The notes under the pieces are model-generated. The model worked only from the letters and a program-made list of their open reading frames with translations, did not search any database and was not told the DNA's origin. Source: Pedobacter faecalis (GTDB lineage Bacteria; Bacteroidota; Bacteroidia; Sphingobacteriales; Sphingobacteriaceae). From it: a stretch of 64,000 nt of DNA. Of the stretch, positions 38,878-46,951 are shown in pieces; within the stretch, counting starts at the first letter, position 1; each line of letters begins with the position of its first letter. Both the position numbers and the translations under genes were made by a program. The stretch spans positions 1,922,001 to 1,986,000 of the forward strand of contig NZ_JARXOW010000001.1 in the NCBI RefSeq assembly GCF_030182585.1. The letters run 5' to 3'.

Positions 38878-40390
38878 TCCCCACCTCCCTGCTTTCTACC
38901 GGCAACGTTAAACTGAACGTGGAGCCGCGGCCCAGCTCACTGTCTACCCAAAGCGTTCCGCCATGATGCGATACGATCTGCTGACAGATATATAAACCAA
39001 TACCCATACCCGGAAATTTTCGTTGTATATCGTTCGCCCTGTAAAAACGATCAAAAACCCGTTTCTGATCGTCTGCGGAAATGCCGATACCATAGTCCGT
39101 CACCGCAATCTTCGCATATTCACTCACCTCCGAAAGATGCACGCTGACCGCTTCAGAGTCTGGCGAATACTTGATCGCGTTAACGATGAGGTTTGTCAGC
39201 ACCTGTGCAAGCTGCGAATCATCACCCAAAACATTGCGCCTCACTTTGCCTACCACCAGAATCTTATGATCGGGATGATTCGGCCGGAGTTCATCCGCAA
39301 CCTCAGATACCAGCAAATTCAAATCAAGCGACTCCTTGTTTACCGTAAAAATGCCATTCTGTATTCTCGACATCTCCAGCAAACTCGTGATAATACTATC
39401 CAGGCGCGCAATCTGCTTTCCTGTCTTTTCTACAATCGTCCGGATCTTTGGCTGGGTGTCCAGGGGAAGATACTTTTTCAGGGCCTGATGATAACCCTTA
39501 ATCGTCGTCAGCGGAGTTTTAAGTTCATGACTGGACACCGAAAGGAAATCGTCCTTTCTGTTTTCCGCAGCGCGTACCTCCGTAATGTCCTCTATAGCCA
39601 GCAAAATGCGGTCCTTATAAGTGCCTTCCAGCTCAACCCTATGCGCATTTAGCAACATAAGTTTCCTTCCGATATGCGGAAAGTCATGCTCCACCTCAAA
39701 ATCGAGCACCGGGTTATTGGTAGGAAGGATACGCTCAAGCAATTCCTTCAAACGCGTGATGTTCCACTGTCCGTTTCCAAGCTCATACAGACTCTTCCCC
39801 TCGGTTTCCCGCTTCTCCACCTTAAATGTTTTCAGAAAAAAATCATTCGCAGAAATCACCCGGTAGCCCGAGTCAAGTACCAGCAGCCCCTGTCTTATCG
39901 TTTGTACAATACTGTCCAGGTACTCCTCGCTTTCCCTGAGCTGTGCCGTACGCTCGGCCACCTTGCCTTCTACCAGCTCACGCTCATGGATCAGGTCTTC
40001 CTCTGCATTCTTTCGGCGGGTCACATCATTCTGAACGCCTACAAAATGCGTCACATTCCCGCTTTCATCTCTTATAGGAGAAATATACAGCTCATTCCAG
40101 AAGAACTGACCGTTTTTCCGGTAATTGCGTATCTCAACAGTCACAGCCTCACCGCTGTCAACAGCCGCCCTTATGGCTGCCCTTGAAGCCTGTTCGCGTT
40201 CGCTGCCCTGAAGGAACCGGCAGTTCCTGCCAATAACCTCCTCACGCTGGTAGCCTGAAAGTTTAACAAAGGCCTGGTTACAATATATAATCGGATTATC
40301 CGGGAGTTGGTTATCCGTAACAATAATCCCACAGGTAGAGGCGTCGAGGGCAGCCCGCAGCAACTGGTTTTCCGCGTTAGAATTATTCAT
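38870..40390 (-). CDS. LOV-domain (blue-light) sensor histidine kinase
   Basis: 506 aa. Residues about 8-130 form a PAS domain with the full LOV signature GRNCRFLQG; Cys57 would form the flavin adduct. LPDNPIIYCNQAF, NYRKNGQFFWN and HFVGVQNDVT match flavin-contacting positions. A short coiled linker, a second PAS (about 155-275), HisKA (VSSHELKTPLTTIKGYH) and HATPase_c (NLIVNAIKYSP, DYGIGIS, GMGIGLYICQQI) follow. It is soluble, with no membrane helix. Predicted role: light-controlled phosphorylation of the adjacent response regulator. Confidence 0.92.
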   Translation of the reverse strand: MNNSNAENQLLRAALDASTCGIIVTDNQLPDNPIIYCNQAFVKLSGYQREEVIGRNCRFLQGSEREQASRAAIRAAVDSGEAVTVEIRNYRKNGQFFWNELYISPIRDESGNVTHFVGVQNDVTRRKNAEEDLIHERELVEGKVAERTAQLRESEEYLDSIVQTIRQGLLVLDSGYRVISANDFFLKTFKVEKRETEGKSLYELGNGQWNITRLKELLERILPTNNPVLDFEVEHDFPHIGRKLMLLNAHRVELEGTYKDRILLAIEDITEVRAAENRKDDFLSVSSHELKTPLTTIKGYHQALKKYLPLDTQPKIRTIVEKTGKQIARLDSIITSLLEMSRIQNGIFTVNKESLDLNLLVSEVADELRPNHPDHKILVVGKVRRNVLGDDSQLAQVLTNLIVNAIKYSPDSEAVSVHLSEVSEYAKIAVTDYGIGISADDQKRVFDRFYRANDIQRKFPGMGIGLYICQQIVSHHGGTLWVDSELGRGSTFSLTLPVESREVGND

Positions 40391-40537
40391 AGTTATTCGA
40401 GATTCTAAATGCTGAAAAATCTAAGCAATTGCTTTGCCAAACAAGTAGTTTTACGGACGGCTTGCGGAAAACACCGAAAACTTGTTGCCTTCACTTTGCC
40501 TGTCGATATTTGGCTCAGCATTAGCAGTTATCTCAGT

Positions 40538-41070
40538 ATGGAAAAGGAGAAGATACAAAATAAGGAACTGACCGAATTTCCAATATGGGGTCAGGAACAT
40601 ATCGAGTCTGGCGCGCTTGCACAAATGCGGACCGCCATAAACCTGCCCATAGCGGTTGCAGGTGCGCTTATGCCCGATGCACATCAGGGCTACGGCCTCC
40701 CTATCGGCGGTGTGCTGGCTACAGCAGCCAACACCATCATCCCTTTCGCCGTGGGCGTCGATATTGCTTGCCGAATGTGCCTGAGCATTTACGACCTGCC
40801 GGCCGAAGCCGTGGATACAGAAAAAGATAAGCTAAAAAGGATATTGGTAAACAACACCTATTTCGGCATGGGCTGTACCACCAAATCATACTTCGACAGT
40901 TCCTTGTTCGACAAGAAAACGTGGAACGAGACCGATCGCGATGATCGAAAACCATCTACAAAGACATCCATGCCATCATGGCCGCACAGGACGACCTCGT
41001 AGAAATACTTGCCAGATTTGAACCGCGAATCGTCACAATGGCCAATCCTAAAGAAAAACCGGAAGATTGA
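40538..41070 (+). pseudogene. rtcB: rtcB RNA ligase remnant with internal deletion
   Basis: From ATG 40538 the frame encodes the RtcB N-terminus (MPDAHQGYGLPIGGVLAT, FAVGVDIACRMCLSIYDLP) up to about residue 140. It then joins, in a different frame, to the RtcB C-terminus (IYKDIHAIMAAQDDLVEIL, 40954-41070). The whole middle, about 280 residues by family length, is missing, including the guanylylated histidine and other metal ligands. In the N-terminal frame translation runs on to 41002 with unrelated residues. It cannot be an active RNA ligase. Confidence 0.85.
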
Positions 41071-41147
41071 TATCCCGATATATTCAGCAGCATGCGGCAC
41101 AGATTGCAAAATAAAAATGCGACCTTTACGAATAAAAACCTGACCTT

Positions 41148-42050
41148 ATGGACTTTGGCCAAGATTCAAAAACGCCGGGCAAACGCAGATATCTCTTCGC
41201 GCTGACACTGCTTCCCCTTATCGCTATCATCTGGGTGATCCTTGGCCCCGGGGAGGGCGACGATTTCAGACTGGCCAAAAGGGAGGTTTTGCTACGCAGT
41301 ATCGGACATGAGCTACTCTTACAATCGGGCGACACCAGTTCAAGGGTGCTCCCGGTTCAAAAAGTCGCTGAACACGAATATCAGATTACTTTCGAAAAGG
41401 CCTTTACTTTTCAGCCCGATTCATTGGTCAATACTGCGCAGCGTGTGCTGGGCCGGGATCCGCATTCAGATGAGTATATCGTCAATGTACTGAACCCCCA
41501 TAATGCCGGTGTAGCGTATGGATTTGCAATCGCCAAAAATAAAAAAGACGATATCGTCGCCTGCAAAGGAAGAAAGCAACCCACAGCGCGCTATACGATA
41601 AACATCAAATTTAAGCCCACAGGAACATTTGCGACAAAGCGTGAATACTTTCTGGGCGGCCTCTCCATGTTGGCTTTTGTGGGCTTGGTATTTCTCAAAT
41701 CAGCCAGGCCCCCGCGATCTACACCATACACTCAGCACACCCGGATCCACAGATTAGGCGCCCTTTTGTTTGATCCGGAAAGCCAAACAATTACCCTGGA
41801 TGGCACAACCACCGACCTGACGGGAACTGAAACAAGGCTACTTAGCATCTTCGCAGAGTCACCCAATGAAGTCATACCCAGAAGCCGCCTGCAAAAAGAG
41901 ATCTGGGAAGACCAAGGGGTTATTGTTGGGCGAAGTCTCGACATGTTCATATCAAAACTACGAAAGAAACTCGAACCCGAGCCTGATGTCAATATCGTTG
42001 TAATCCGCGGTAAAGGCTATAAGCTCGAAGTACGCAGTGCTTTTACGTAA
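41148..42050 (+). CDS. transmembrane winged-helix transcription regulator
   Basis: 300 aa. TM1 about 15-34, a roughly 130-residue extracytoplasmic sensor region, TM2 about 167-187, and a C-terminal OmpR-type winged helix (about 205-298; ETRLLSIFAESPNEVIPRSR, then VVIRGKGYKLEV). This is a one-component membrane regulator with the DNA-binding domain at the C-terminus, the reverse of ToxR. The signal is unknown. It converges with the Gdx exporter gene (3 bp between stops). Confidence 0.85.
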   Translation: MDFGQDSKTPGKRRYLFALTLLPLIAIIWVILGPGEGDDFRLAKREVLLRSIGHELLLQSGDTSSRVLPVQKVAEHEYQITFEKAFTFQPDSLVNTAQRVLGRDPHSDEYIVNVLNPHNAGVAYGFAIAKNKKDDIVACKGRKQPTARYTINIKFKPTGTFATKREYFLGGLSMLAFVGLVFLKSARPPRSTPYTQHTRIHRLGALLFDPESQTITLDGTTTDLTGTETRLLSIFAESPNEVIPRSRLQKEIWEDQGVIVGRSLDMFISKLRKKLEPEPDVNIVVIRGKGYKLEVRSAFT

Positions 42051-42053
42051 GCC

Positions 42054-42374
42054 CTAATCCACAGAAGAAAACTTCATTAAGATCAGGCCTGCAACAATCA
42101 GGCATGCCGCAATCACGCGGGTAGCGGTAAACTGCTCACCGAGGAACACTACGCCAAGGATAAAGGCGCCCACAGCACCAATCCCTGTCCAGATGGTATA
42201 CGCGGTACCGAGGGGAAGCGTACGCATAGAAATTGACAGCAGACCAAAGCTTGCCACCATAGCTACAATGGTCACAAGCGAAGGAGTAAGCCGGCTAAAA
42301 CCTTCCGACTGCTTCATTGCATAAGACCACACAACCTCCAGGGCTCCTGCAAGAATTAAAAATAACCAAGCCAT
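42054..42374 (-). CDS. SMR-family guanidinium exporter (Gdx/SugE type)
   Basis: 106 aa with four membrane helices. Residues that define the Gdx subgroup are present at the usual positions: Gly10, Glu13, Trp16, Ser42, Tyr59 and Lys101, along with the SugE-like stretches GFSRLTPS and GTAYTIWTGIGAVGA. Gdx proteins export guanidinium in exchange for protons as antiparallel dimers. The leader upstream (42394-42474) carries ACGR-loop hairpins that fit a guanidine-II riboswitch, which supports the substrate call. EmrE-like polyaromatic export is the alternative. Confidence 0.88.
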   Translation of the reverse strand: MAWLFLILAGALEVVWSYAMKQSEGFSRLTPSLVTIVAMVASFGLLSISMRTLPLGTAYTIWTGIGAVGAFILGVVFLGEQFTATRVIAACLIVAGLILMKFSSVD

Positions 42375-42393
42375 TTGCTTAATCAGGATAATA

Positions 42394-42474
42394 TCGGGTC
42401 GTCCCGAAGTATTTTTCCCACTATGGGGGAGGCCGTTCCTCCTAAGAACTCCCTTTCGGGAGGTTACAAAGATA
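42394..42474 (-). promoter_or_regulatory. promoter and candidate guanidine-II riboswitch leader
   Basis: Minus strand, in order: -7 element TATCTTTG (42474-42467); hairpin CTCCC-GAAA-GGGAG (about 42463-42450); hairpin GGAGG-AACGG-CCTCC (42442-42428); a 20-nt linker; hairpin TCGGG-ACGA-CCCGA (42407-42394), then 19 nt to the exporter ATG. Two neighbouring hairpins with ACGR-type loops are the hallmark of guanidine-II (mini-ykkC) RNAs. The distal loop is exact; the other carries one extra A. The first CCTCC could also pair with GGAGG, giving a possible alternative fold. Confidence 0.55.
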
Positions 42475-42496
42475 AGGAATTGCCATCAATTGTATA

Positions 42497-43085
42497 TTAC
42501 TTGCCCGACTGCGCAAGCCTGAAATCCTTCAACAAACAGCCGTCTGCAAACCCAGGGGAATAGATCAGTTTAAATAAGTCAGCATATCGACGGGCAAACA
42601 CTACTTTATCCTGCCTGACTTCAAACAGCTTGATGGCAGTGCCCGGTTCCTGCGGCATGGGCATCAAGCTAAAGTACAAGGCATCAATAATACTCCGCTG
42701 TCTCAAACTGTCATCAATCTTACGGTTTTATTGATGCAGAAGAAGCAGAATCAGCTAAAGACAATCTTATCGGCAAACCCAACTGATTGATCTCCGCAAT
42801 GGCCTCCTTCACAAAACTTTTATGCTCGGCCGATTGATTGCCGGAGATAGCAATCGTAGGATCATCATTCCACTTAGAAATGTTATTCAGTTTCTCACTA
42901 CTGAAGTCCTCATGGAACACCGTCTCATAAAAGTAATTCAGGGTCTCGACATCATACTTACCCTTCAGGCGTTCTAAATCCTCATCACTGATAGTCTGGC
43001 CACCCCCTGCAGAGCAGCCCATAACTATTGCCGCAAAACTGATCCCGAGCACCCAAAGGGTAAGTCGAATTTGCATCCTGATCAT
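42497..43085 (-). pseudogene. frameshifted lipoprotein gene, DUF2927-like
   Basis: The upstream frame (43085 to 42720) encodes a signal segment with lipobox VMGC and a DUF2927-like stretch (ETLNYFYETVFHEDF, then NISKWNDDPTIAISG). It stops right after the A-run in ATAAAACCGTAA. Removing one A continues into the second frame (to 42497), RKIDDSLRQRSIIDALYFS and on to KLIYSPGFADGCLLKDF, which looks like the family C-terminus. The joined product would be about 190 aa and seems short in the middle for DUF2927. A sequencing error in the A-run is an alternative. Confidence 0.55.
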
Positions 43086-43120
43086 TTAGTCAAGATATAA
43101 CTTCGTGCAATCTAAAGCAA

Positions 43121-43516
43121 CTAAATCCTCGAAACACTTACGATTTCATAAGTCTTCATTCTGCCTTCAAACTCCCATTGCACCGTTGCCCCCTCCGGGT
43201 AGCCCACCATAGCAAGGCCCATTGGAGACAGGATAGAAACCGTACCATTCTTCTTCCTCGCACGGTCCGGAGCAAGAAATTTGAACACCTCCTGCTCCCC
43301 TGTAGTCGTATCCTGCACCGTAACCATCGTTCCAATCGCCACCACATCCGGAGGCAGATCCCTTGTCACCACCTGAGTGGCCTTCCTCAACTGCGCCTCA
43401 AGTTCCGCTTCGTTAAGCTTACTCAGCTTCTTTCGTCTGATGTGATCTTTCAATAAGTCGTACATTCCCTTAGTAAGTATTACAGGAGATTCATTCATCT
43501 CATTTATAGTTGTCAT
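43121..43516 (-). CDS. GreA/GreB C-terminal-domain (Rnk-like) protein
   Basis: A 131-aa protein with a short helical N-terminus (about 10-55) in place of the long Gre coiled coil, followed by the FKBP-like GreA/GreB C-terminal domain (SPMGLAMVGYPEGATVQWEF). Such Rnk-like proteins bind RNA polymerase and modulate elongation or ppGpp effects. The end of the upstream small membrane protein gene overlaps its start by 17 bp. Confidence 0.82.
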   Translation of the reverse strand: MTTINEMNESPVILTKGMYDLLKDHIRRKKLSKLNEAELEAQLRKATQVVTRDLPPDVVAIGTMVTVQDTTTGEQEVFKFLAPDRARKKNGTVSILSPMGLAMVGYPEGATVQWEFEGRMKTYEIVSVSRI

Positions 43517-43712
43517 AATAATTCTTTAATCGTTTCTGATGATATTGCCTAAGCTTATACCGGATCTGTTGTTCATTGTGAAGCCATCTCAAAGCAGCGC
43601 AGCCAATGATGGCCAGCAAAATCAATAGCGGCTTACCTACAAATACCGCAAGTGAAATGACCAGCAAATCCAAAGCAATAAGCAATGCAAAAGCCAGCTT
43701 CATTAAGCCCAT
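43500..43712 (-). CDS. small membrane protein, 70 aa
   Basis: Two hydrophobic helices (about 4-25 and 28-43) are followed by a strongly basic tail (NEQQIRYKLRQYHQKRLKNY). No family recognised. It overlaps the Rnk-like gene by 17 bp in another frame, suggesting translational coupling. The 323 bp between its start (43712) and the lipoprotein gene at 44036 hold no gene I can support. Confidence 0.55.
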   Translation of the reverse strand: MGLMKLAFALLIALDLLVISLAVFVGKPLLILLAIIGCAALRWLHNEQQIRYKLRQYHQKRLKNYYDNYK

Positions 43713-44010
43713 ATCGTAAAAATTTAAGTAAATAAAAAATGGAGGTATCCCCGACCCGGACCGGGCGGGGCTTACTGTATAAAGTCCTTACTGCTTTTCA
43801 GGAAAGCATCTCCAAGGCTGTATTGCAGCTGCAAAAACCGGCCAAACATACCCGTGGCAATACGCAATTGCTGAGCAAGCTGCACGCTAAAAGAATAAAG
43901 TATGCTATAATAGACCATTATTACAATGATACGAAAAATAGCCCTGATAAGCAAATCCTGCTTACACAAAAGGCACTTCACTGTTCAAAGTGTGATGATT
44001 CTCTTATTTT

Positions 44011-44029
44011 TTTTGATATTGTATCAAAA
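44011..44029. promoter_or_regulatory. 19-bp palindrome before a lipoprotein gene
   Basis: TTTTGATA (44011-44018), a TTG centre, and TATCAAAA (44022-44029) form a perfect 8-bp inverted repeat ending 6 bp before the ATG at 44036, preceded by a T-run. It may be an operator or an RNA hairpin over the ribosome-binding region; which is unknown. Confidence 0.45.
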
Positions 44030-44035
44030 ATAGAA

Positions 44036-44692
44036 ATGACAAGATTCATCCCACTCCTGGCCTGCGCCCTTATCTTCTCATCCTGCGGAAACAAAAAACC
44101 ATCCGGCCAGGCCCTTGAAACCGCATCGGATTCCGTAGAAACCCGGCAACCCGAAAAAATGATTGTTACCCATACCGACACCCTGCAGTTCATTCATTTC
44201 GAAGGAAACTTCGACTATTGGTATAACATCTTTCTGAACGCTTCCAAAGACACCATAAGCCTCGTTACCGATAGCGCTATCGACGACCGCTTTAAAAACA
44301 CCTTGTTCGAGGTCAAATGGTTCGCTGATACCCTTTATGAGGCTGGCGACAATGACAGTAAATACACCGCGAACCGCATGTCGCATTTCAGGCCCCTCAA
44401 AGGAAAACCCGTTGTAGCGCCTATTACCGAAGAACAGATTCTGCGGGACATCAGGAATATCCCCGAAGTACGCAGCGGTGCAGATCAGGCAGGTATAGCA
44501 GAACGACCCAGCGAAGGGAAAAACTACTACCTTGTTGAAACCGGATCAAGGGAAGAGGATAATTTTTCAAGGTTCATGATGTTCAGGGTCTACATCTATC
44601 CGCATTACGAAATCAAGGTTTACGATCCTGCGCAGGACACAGACTTCAGCCTTGAAGCCTGGAGAAAGCTCAGCGCTTCTGTTTCACCATAA
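44036..44692 (+). CDS. hypothetical lipoprotein, 218 aa
   Basis: Start chosen at ATG 44036 because it gives a lipoprotein signal (MTRFIPLLACALIFSSCGNK, lipobox FSSC, lipid Cys at residue 17). The frame is open upstream to 43739, but that extension lacks gene-like character. The mature domain has alternating strands and acidic patches, with no recognised family. Its 3' end overlaps the convergent gene at 44670 by 23 bp. Confidence 0.65.
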   Translation: MTRFIPLLACALIFSSCGNKKPSGQALETASDSVETRQPEKMIVTHTDTLQFIHFEGNFDYWYNIFLNASKDTISLVTDSAIDDRFKNTLFEVKWFADTLYEAGDNDSKYTANRMSHFRPLKGKPVVAPITEEQILRDIRNIPEVRSGADQAGIAERPSEGKNYYLVETGSREEDNFSRFMMFRVYIYPHYEIKVYDPAQDTDFSLEAWRKLSASVSP

Positions 44693-45494
44693 ACACCCGG
44701 CCCTGGCCAAACGAGGGTTTGTAAACAAGAAACGCAGGAACTTTTTTGGCAAACGATCCGGGAAACTTACAGTAAGACAGGTCCGTCCCGAAATCATGCG
44801 GTTCCTGAAGCAGAAAGCCATCCCTCGTTGCGGGCGACCTGAAACGGATCGTCTCTCCTTCTACATGCAGATCAAAATAACCCGTTCCTGCCCAGGCCGG
44901 AGCAGATCCGACACCTGTCGGACTACCCATTCCCCGAAACGGATTCAACCAGTGCGTCCTGAATTCCTCCACGCCAAAATGCCGGAGCTGCAGCTCTGAG
45001 CGATCCGCCTTCCAGTTCGGGAAATTCGGGATATGGTCTGGTAACAGAATACTATGCTTACGCCATTCCTGCTTAATGTTATACATTTCGCTGATGTGGC
45101 CAGACGCCCTCCCGTCAACGTCGAAAAAACAAACGTGTTTCAGTTCATCCATCATCCCACTTTTGTCCACAACATACTCAGTCGTGGCAACCATAAACAG
45201 GTTCTTCAACGTGTCAAAACAAACATAGCCTCCATCTTTCGGCCAGTATCGTCCGGGCTCCAGTCCGGGATATGCTTTTCGCATTTCCTCAGAACGGTCG
45301 GCAATCCCTTCCTCACGCATATATTCCAGTTTCTGGCCTTTCAACTCAAGCTCCAGCAAGACGAAGTTTTCACTCCCTGCCTCCTGCCCCAAAGCCGGGT
45401 ACGTCTTTTCCAGATTTCCCGACTTAATCCGGTTGATCAAGATCAGCAAAACGGGAATAAGCAAAACAATTAAAATAACGGTGAGGACTTTCAT
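44670..45494 (-). CDS. hypothetical membrane-anchored protein, 274 aa
   Basis: Start at ATG 45494 (MKVLTVILIVLLIPVLLIL), a single N-terminal anchor helix. The body is rich in aromatic and charged residues (GRYWPKDGGYVCFDTLKNLF, WLNPFRGMGSPTGVG) and no family is recognised. Likely faces the periplasm. The following gene on the same strand (45549-46322) may be cotranscribed upstream of it, with a 54-bp gap. Confidence 0.6.
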   Translation of the reverse strand: MKVLTVILIVLLIPVLLILINRIKSGNLEKTYPALGQEAGSENFVLLELELKGQKLEYMREEGIADRSEEMRKAYPGLEPGRYWPKDGGYVCFDTLKNLFMVATTEYVVDKSGMMDELKHVCFFDVDGRASGHISEMYNIKQEWRKHSILLPDHIPNFPNWKADRSELQLRHFGVEEFRTHWLNPFRGMGSPTGVGSAPAWAGTGYFDLHVEGETIRFRSPATRDGFLLQEPHDFGTDLSYCKFPGSFAKKVPAFLVYKPSFGQGRVFMVKQKR

Positions 45495-45548
45495 AGCTCT
45501 TTCGTTTAGAAAATTCAAGGTCAAAATACCTTTCGGTGAGTTCCCAAA

Positions 45549-46322
45549 TCATAAAACATACCATGCATACACCGGTTGCGATTCAAAATCCTTGATTTTT
45601 AACACACCCTGTCGCATGGCTAAATACAGGTCAGTCCTATCAATCAACATCGACGTTGGATATAGAGAGCCCCAATATATCGGCGACTTCAGGACTTCCG
45701 TAGTTTTAAAGCCTCTTCCCAACTTAAGTAGATGCTGTGAAGTGACGATCAGGAGCTCATCCCCGAAGCGCTCTATAAGTATGGGTGCATCGACAAGCGT
45801 GGTAAGCAATCTGCAAGACCATCTATCGCCTTCTTTAAAAATTTCCAGAATCTGCCCGCTGTAGCTACCTAAATGCGCAAGCCCTTCAATAGCCAGTAAC
45901 TTTCCGTTATATTCAATGATGGAACGAACATTGATACGGTCCCGAACCACCTGCAGTCCTCCATCGAGACCAATAAAAAACAAACCGCCGCCAAACTCAC
46001 CGCCATCCTTCCCCACCAGAAAGCCGTCAGAAACTCTTTTTACAAAAGACTGTCCCCTCTCCAGCCCAACTTTACGTTTCACATCAGAAGTAATAAGACC
46101 TGGTGGAATGCTGTCACCTTTTTGCTGCCCATCTTTGTTTTGAACAACTTTCCATTTGCCACCGGTCAACTTAAAAAGCCAGTTGTCAGCCGAATGATTA
46201 GCCGTATAGAAACGTTCGCCGACAGGAAGACTATCAAGTTTCCAATTCATCAAATCCGGCACTTGAGCGTCCGATACCAGAGAAGATAATACCAGCGCAA
46301 TTAATATGGAGAAAGCTTTCAT
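45549..46322 (-). CDS. hypothetical secreted protein, 257 aa
   Basis: Start at ATG 46322 (MKAFSILIALVLSSLVSDAQ), a signal peptide. The rest consists of repeated beta-strand-like segments (GGGLFFIGLDGGLQVVRDR, IEYNGKLLAIEGLAHLGSY), suggesting a beta-propeller-like fold, which is inference. No family recognised. Confidence 0.6.
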   Translation of the reverse strand: MKAFSILIALVLSSLVSDAQVPDLMNWKLDSLPVGERFYTANHSADNWLFKLTGGKWKVVQNKDGQQKGDSIPPGLITSDVKRKVGLERGQSFVKRVSDGFLVGKDGGEFGGGLFFIGLDGGLQVVRDRINVRSIIEYNGKLLAIEGLAHLGSYSGQILEIFKEGDRWSCRLLTTLVDAPILIERFGDELLIVTSQHLLKLGRGFKTTEVLKSPIYWGSLYPTSMLIDRTDLYLAMRQGVLKIKDFESQPVYAWYVL

Positions 46323-46435
46323 ATGACAAGAGATATACCCAAATATAACAATTCCATTCCGCGCTTGCATGATCCAGTGCGGCAAGTCTTGTCAATTTCG
46401 GCATTCCCGGTGACCAGACCATTCACAGTGCCACA

Positions 46436-46528
46436 TCAAAAACCAGTTGTCCCTATGGCCAGATACCAAACCACGGAAGCGAAAAGCACTATAAGAACCC
46501 AATCAACTGAAGTGAACGATTTAAACAT
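46436..46528 (-). CDS. possible 30-aa single-helix membrane peptide
   Basis: A 31-codon frame starts MFKSFTSVDWVLIVLFASVV and continues into a membrane helix ending at a stop. It lies 49 bp downstream of the XRE regulator on the same strand, in the otherwise empty 255-bp gap 46323-46577. No family recognised; it may be a chance frame or a fragment of a lost gene. Confidence 0.3.
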   Translation of the reverse strand: MFKSFTSVDWVLIVLFASVVWYLAIGTTGF

Positions 46529-46577
46529 AAGGCAGATTTTTGCTAGCCAGAAAGCAATGGTCGTGCCAATGAGGATC

Positions 46578-46838
46578 CTACTCCTCAAACCCCTCTGAAA
46601 AAAACTCTTCCAGGGTCATATCAAAGGCCTTGACAATCTTCACCAGTGTAATGTATTTAAGGTTCATACCTTTTTCGTAACGCCCCCATTGCGAGCGGGA
46701 GATCCCATGGTCATAAGCGAATGCCTCGTAGCTTTTGTAGTTTGCTTTGAGACGAAGACTTTTAATTCTCTCGGCCAATTTCCTGAGATCCTCCGGACTG
46801 AAGTCTTCTTGGGTTGAGATATCTTTGTCACCTTGCAT
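46578..46838 (-). CDS. XRE-family helix-turn-helix regulator
   Basis: 86 aa from ATG 46838 (MQGDKDIS). The HTH_3 domain spans about 20-80 (AERIKSLRLKANYKSYEAFA, HGISRSQWGRYEKGMN, ITLVKIVKAFDMTLEEFF). Probably a small DNA-binding repressor. It is divergent from the 74-aa gene at 46952, and an 8-bp inverted repeat at 46874-46901 lies between them as a candidate operator. Confidence 0.88.
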   Translation of the reverse strand: MQGDKDISTQEDFSPEDLRKLAERIKSLRLKANYKSYEAFAYDHGISRSQWGRYEKGMNLKYITLVKIVKAFDMTLEEFFSEGFEE

Positions 46839-46873
46839 GATGCAAAACACGCAAATAAGCCCCTCCCGTACAA

Positions 46874-46901
46874 CCACTTATAAGAAACACCTCATAAGTG
46901 G
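46874..46901. promoter_or_regulatory. inverted-repeat operator candidate
   Basis: CCACTTAT (46874-46881) and ATAAGTGG (46894-46901) form a perfect 8-bp inverted repeat with a 12-bp spacer. It is 36 bp upstream of the XRE gene and 50 bp upstream of the divergent 74-aa gene, the usual place for an autorepressor site. A -7-like TAACTTTG (46922-46929) follows for the rightward gene. Confidence 0.5.
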
Positions 46902-46951
46902 CTTTTTGTGTTTTCTTTGATTAACTTTGCCGTAAATTAAAATAGTTCAAA

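Noticed and set aside
42375-42474. Guanidine-I (ykkC class I) riboswitch for the exporter
   Set aside because: The conserved GCTAGGGTTCCG-type and ACACGG elements are not present; the paired ACGR-loop hairpins fit class II better.
43739-44035. N-terminal extension of the lipoprotein frame
   Set aside because: The open frame is continuous, but the ATG at 44036 gives a proper lipoprotein signal and the extension has no protein-like features.
46234-46422. Minus-strand frame of 62 codons in the gap near 46.3 kb
   Set aside because: It overlaps the signal peptide of the 257-aa gene in another frame and has no features of its own.
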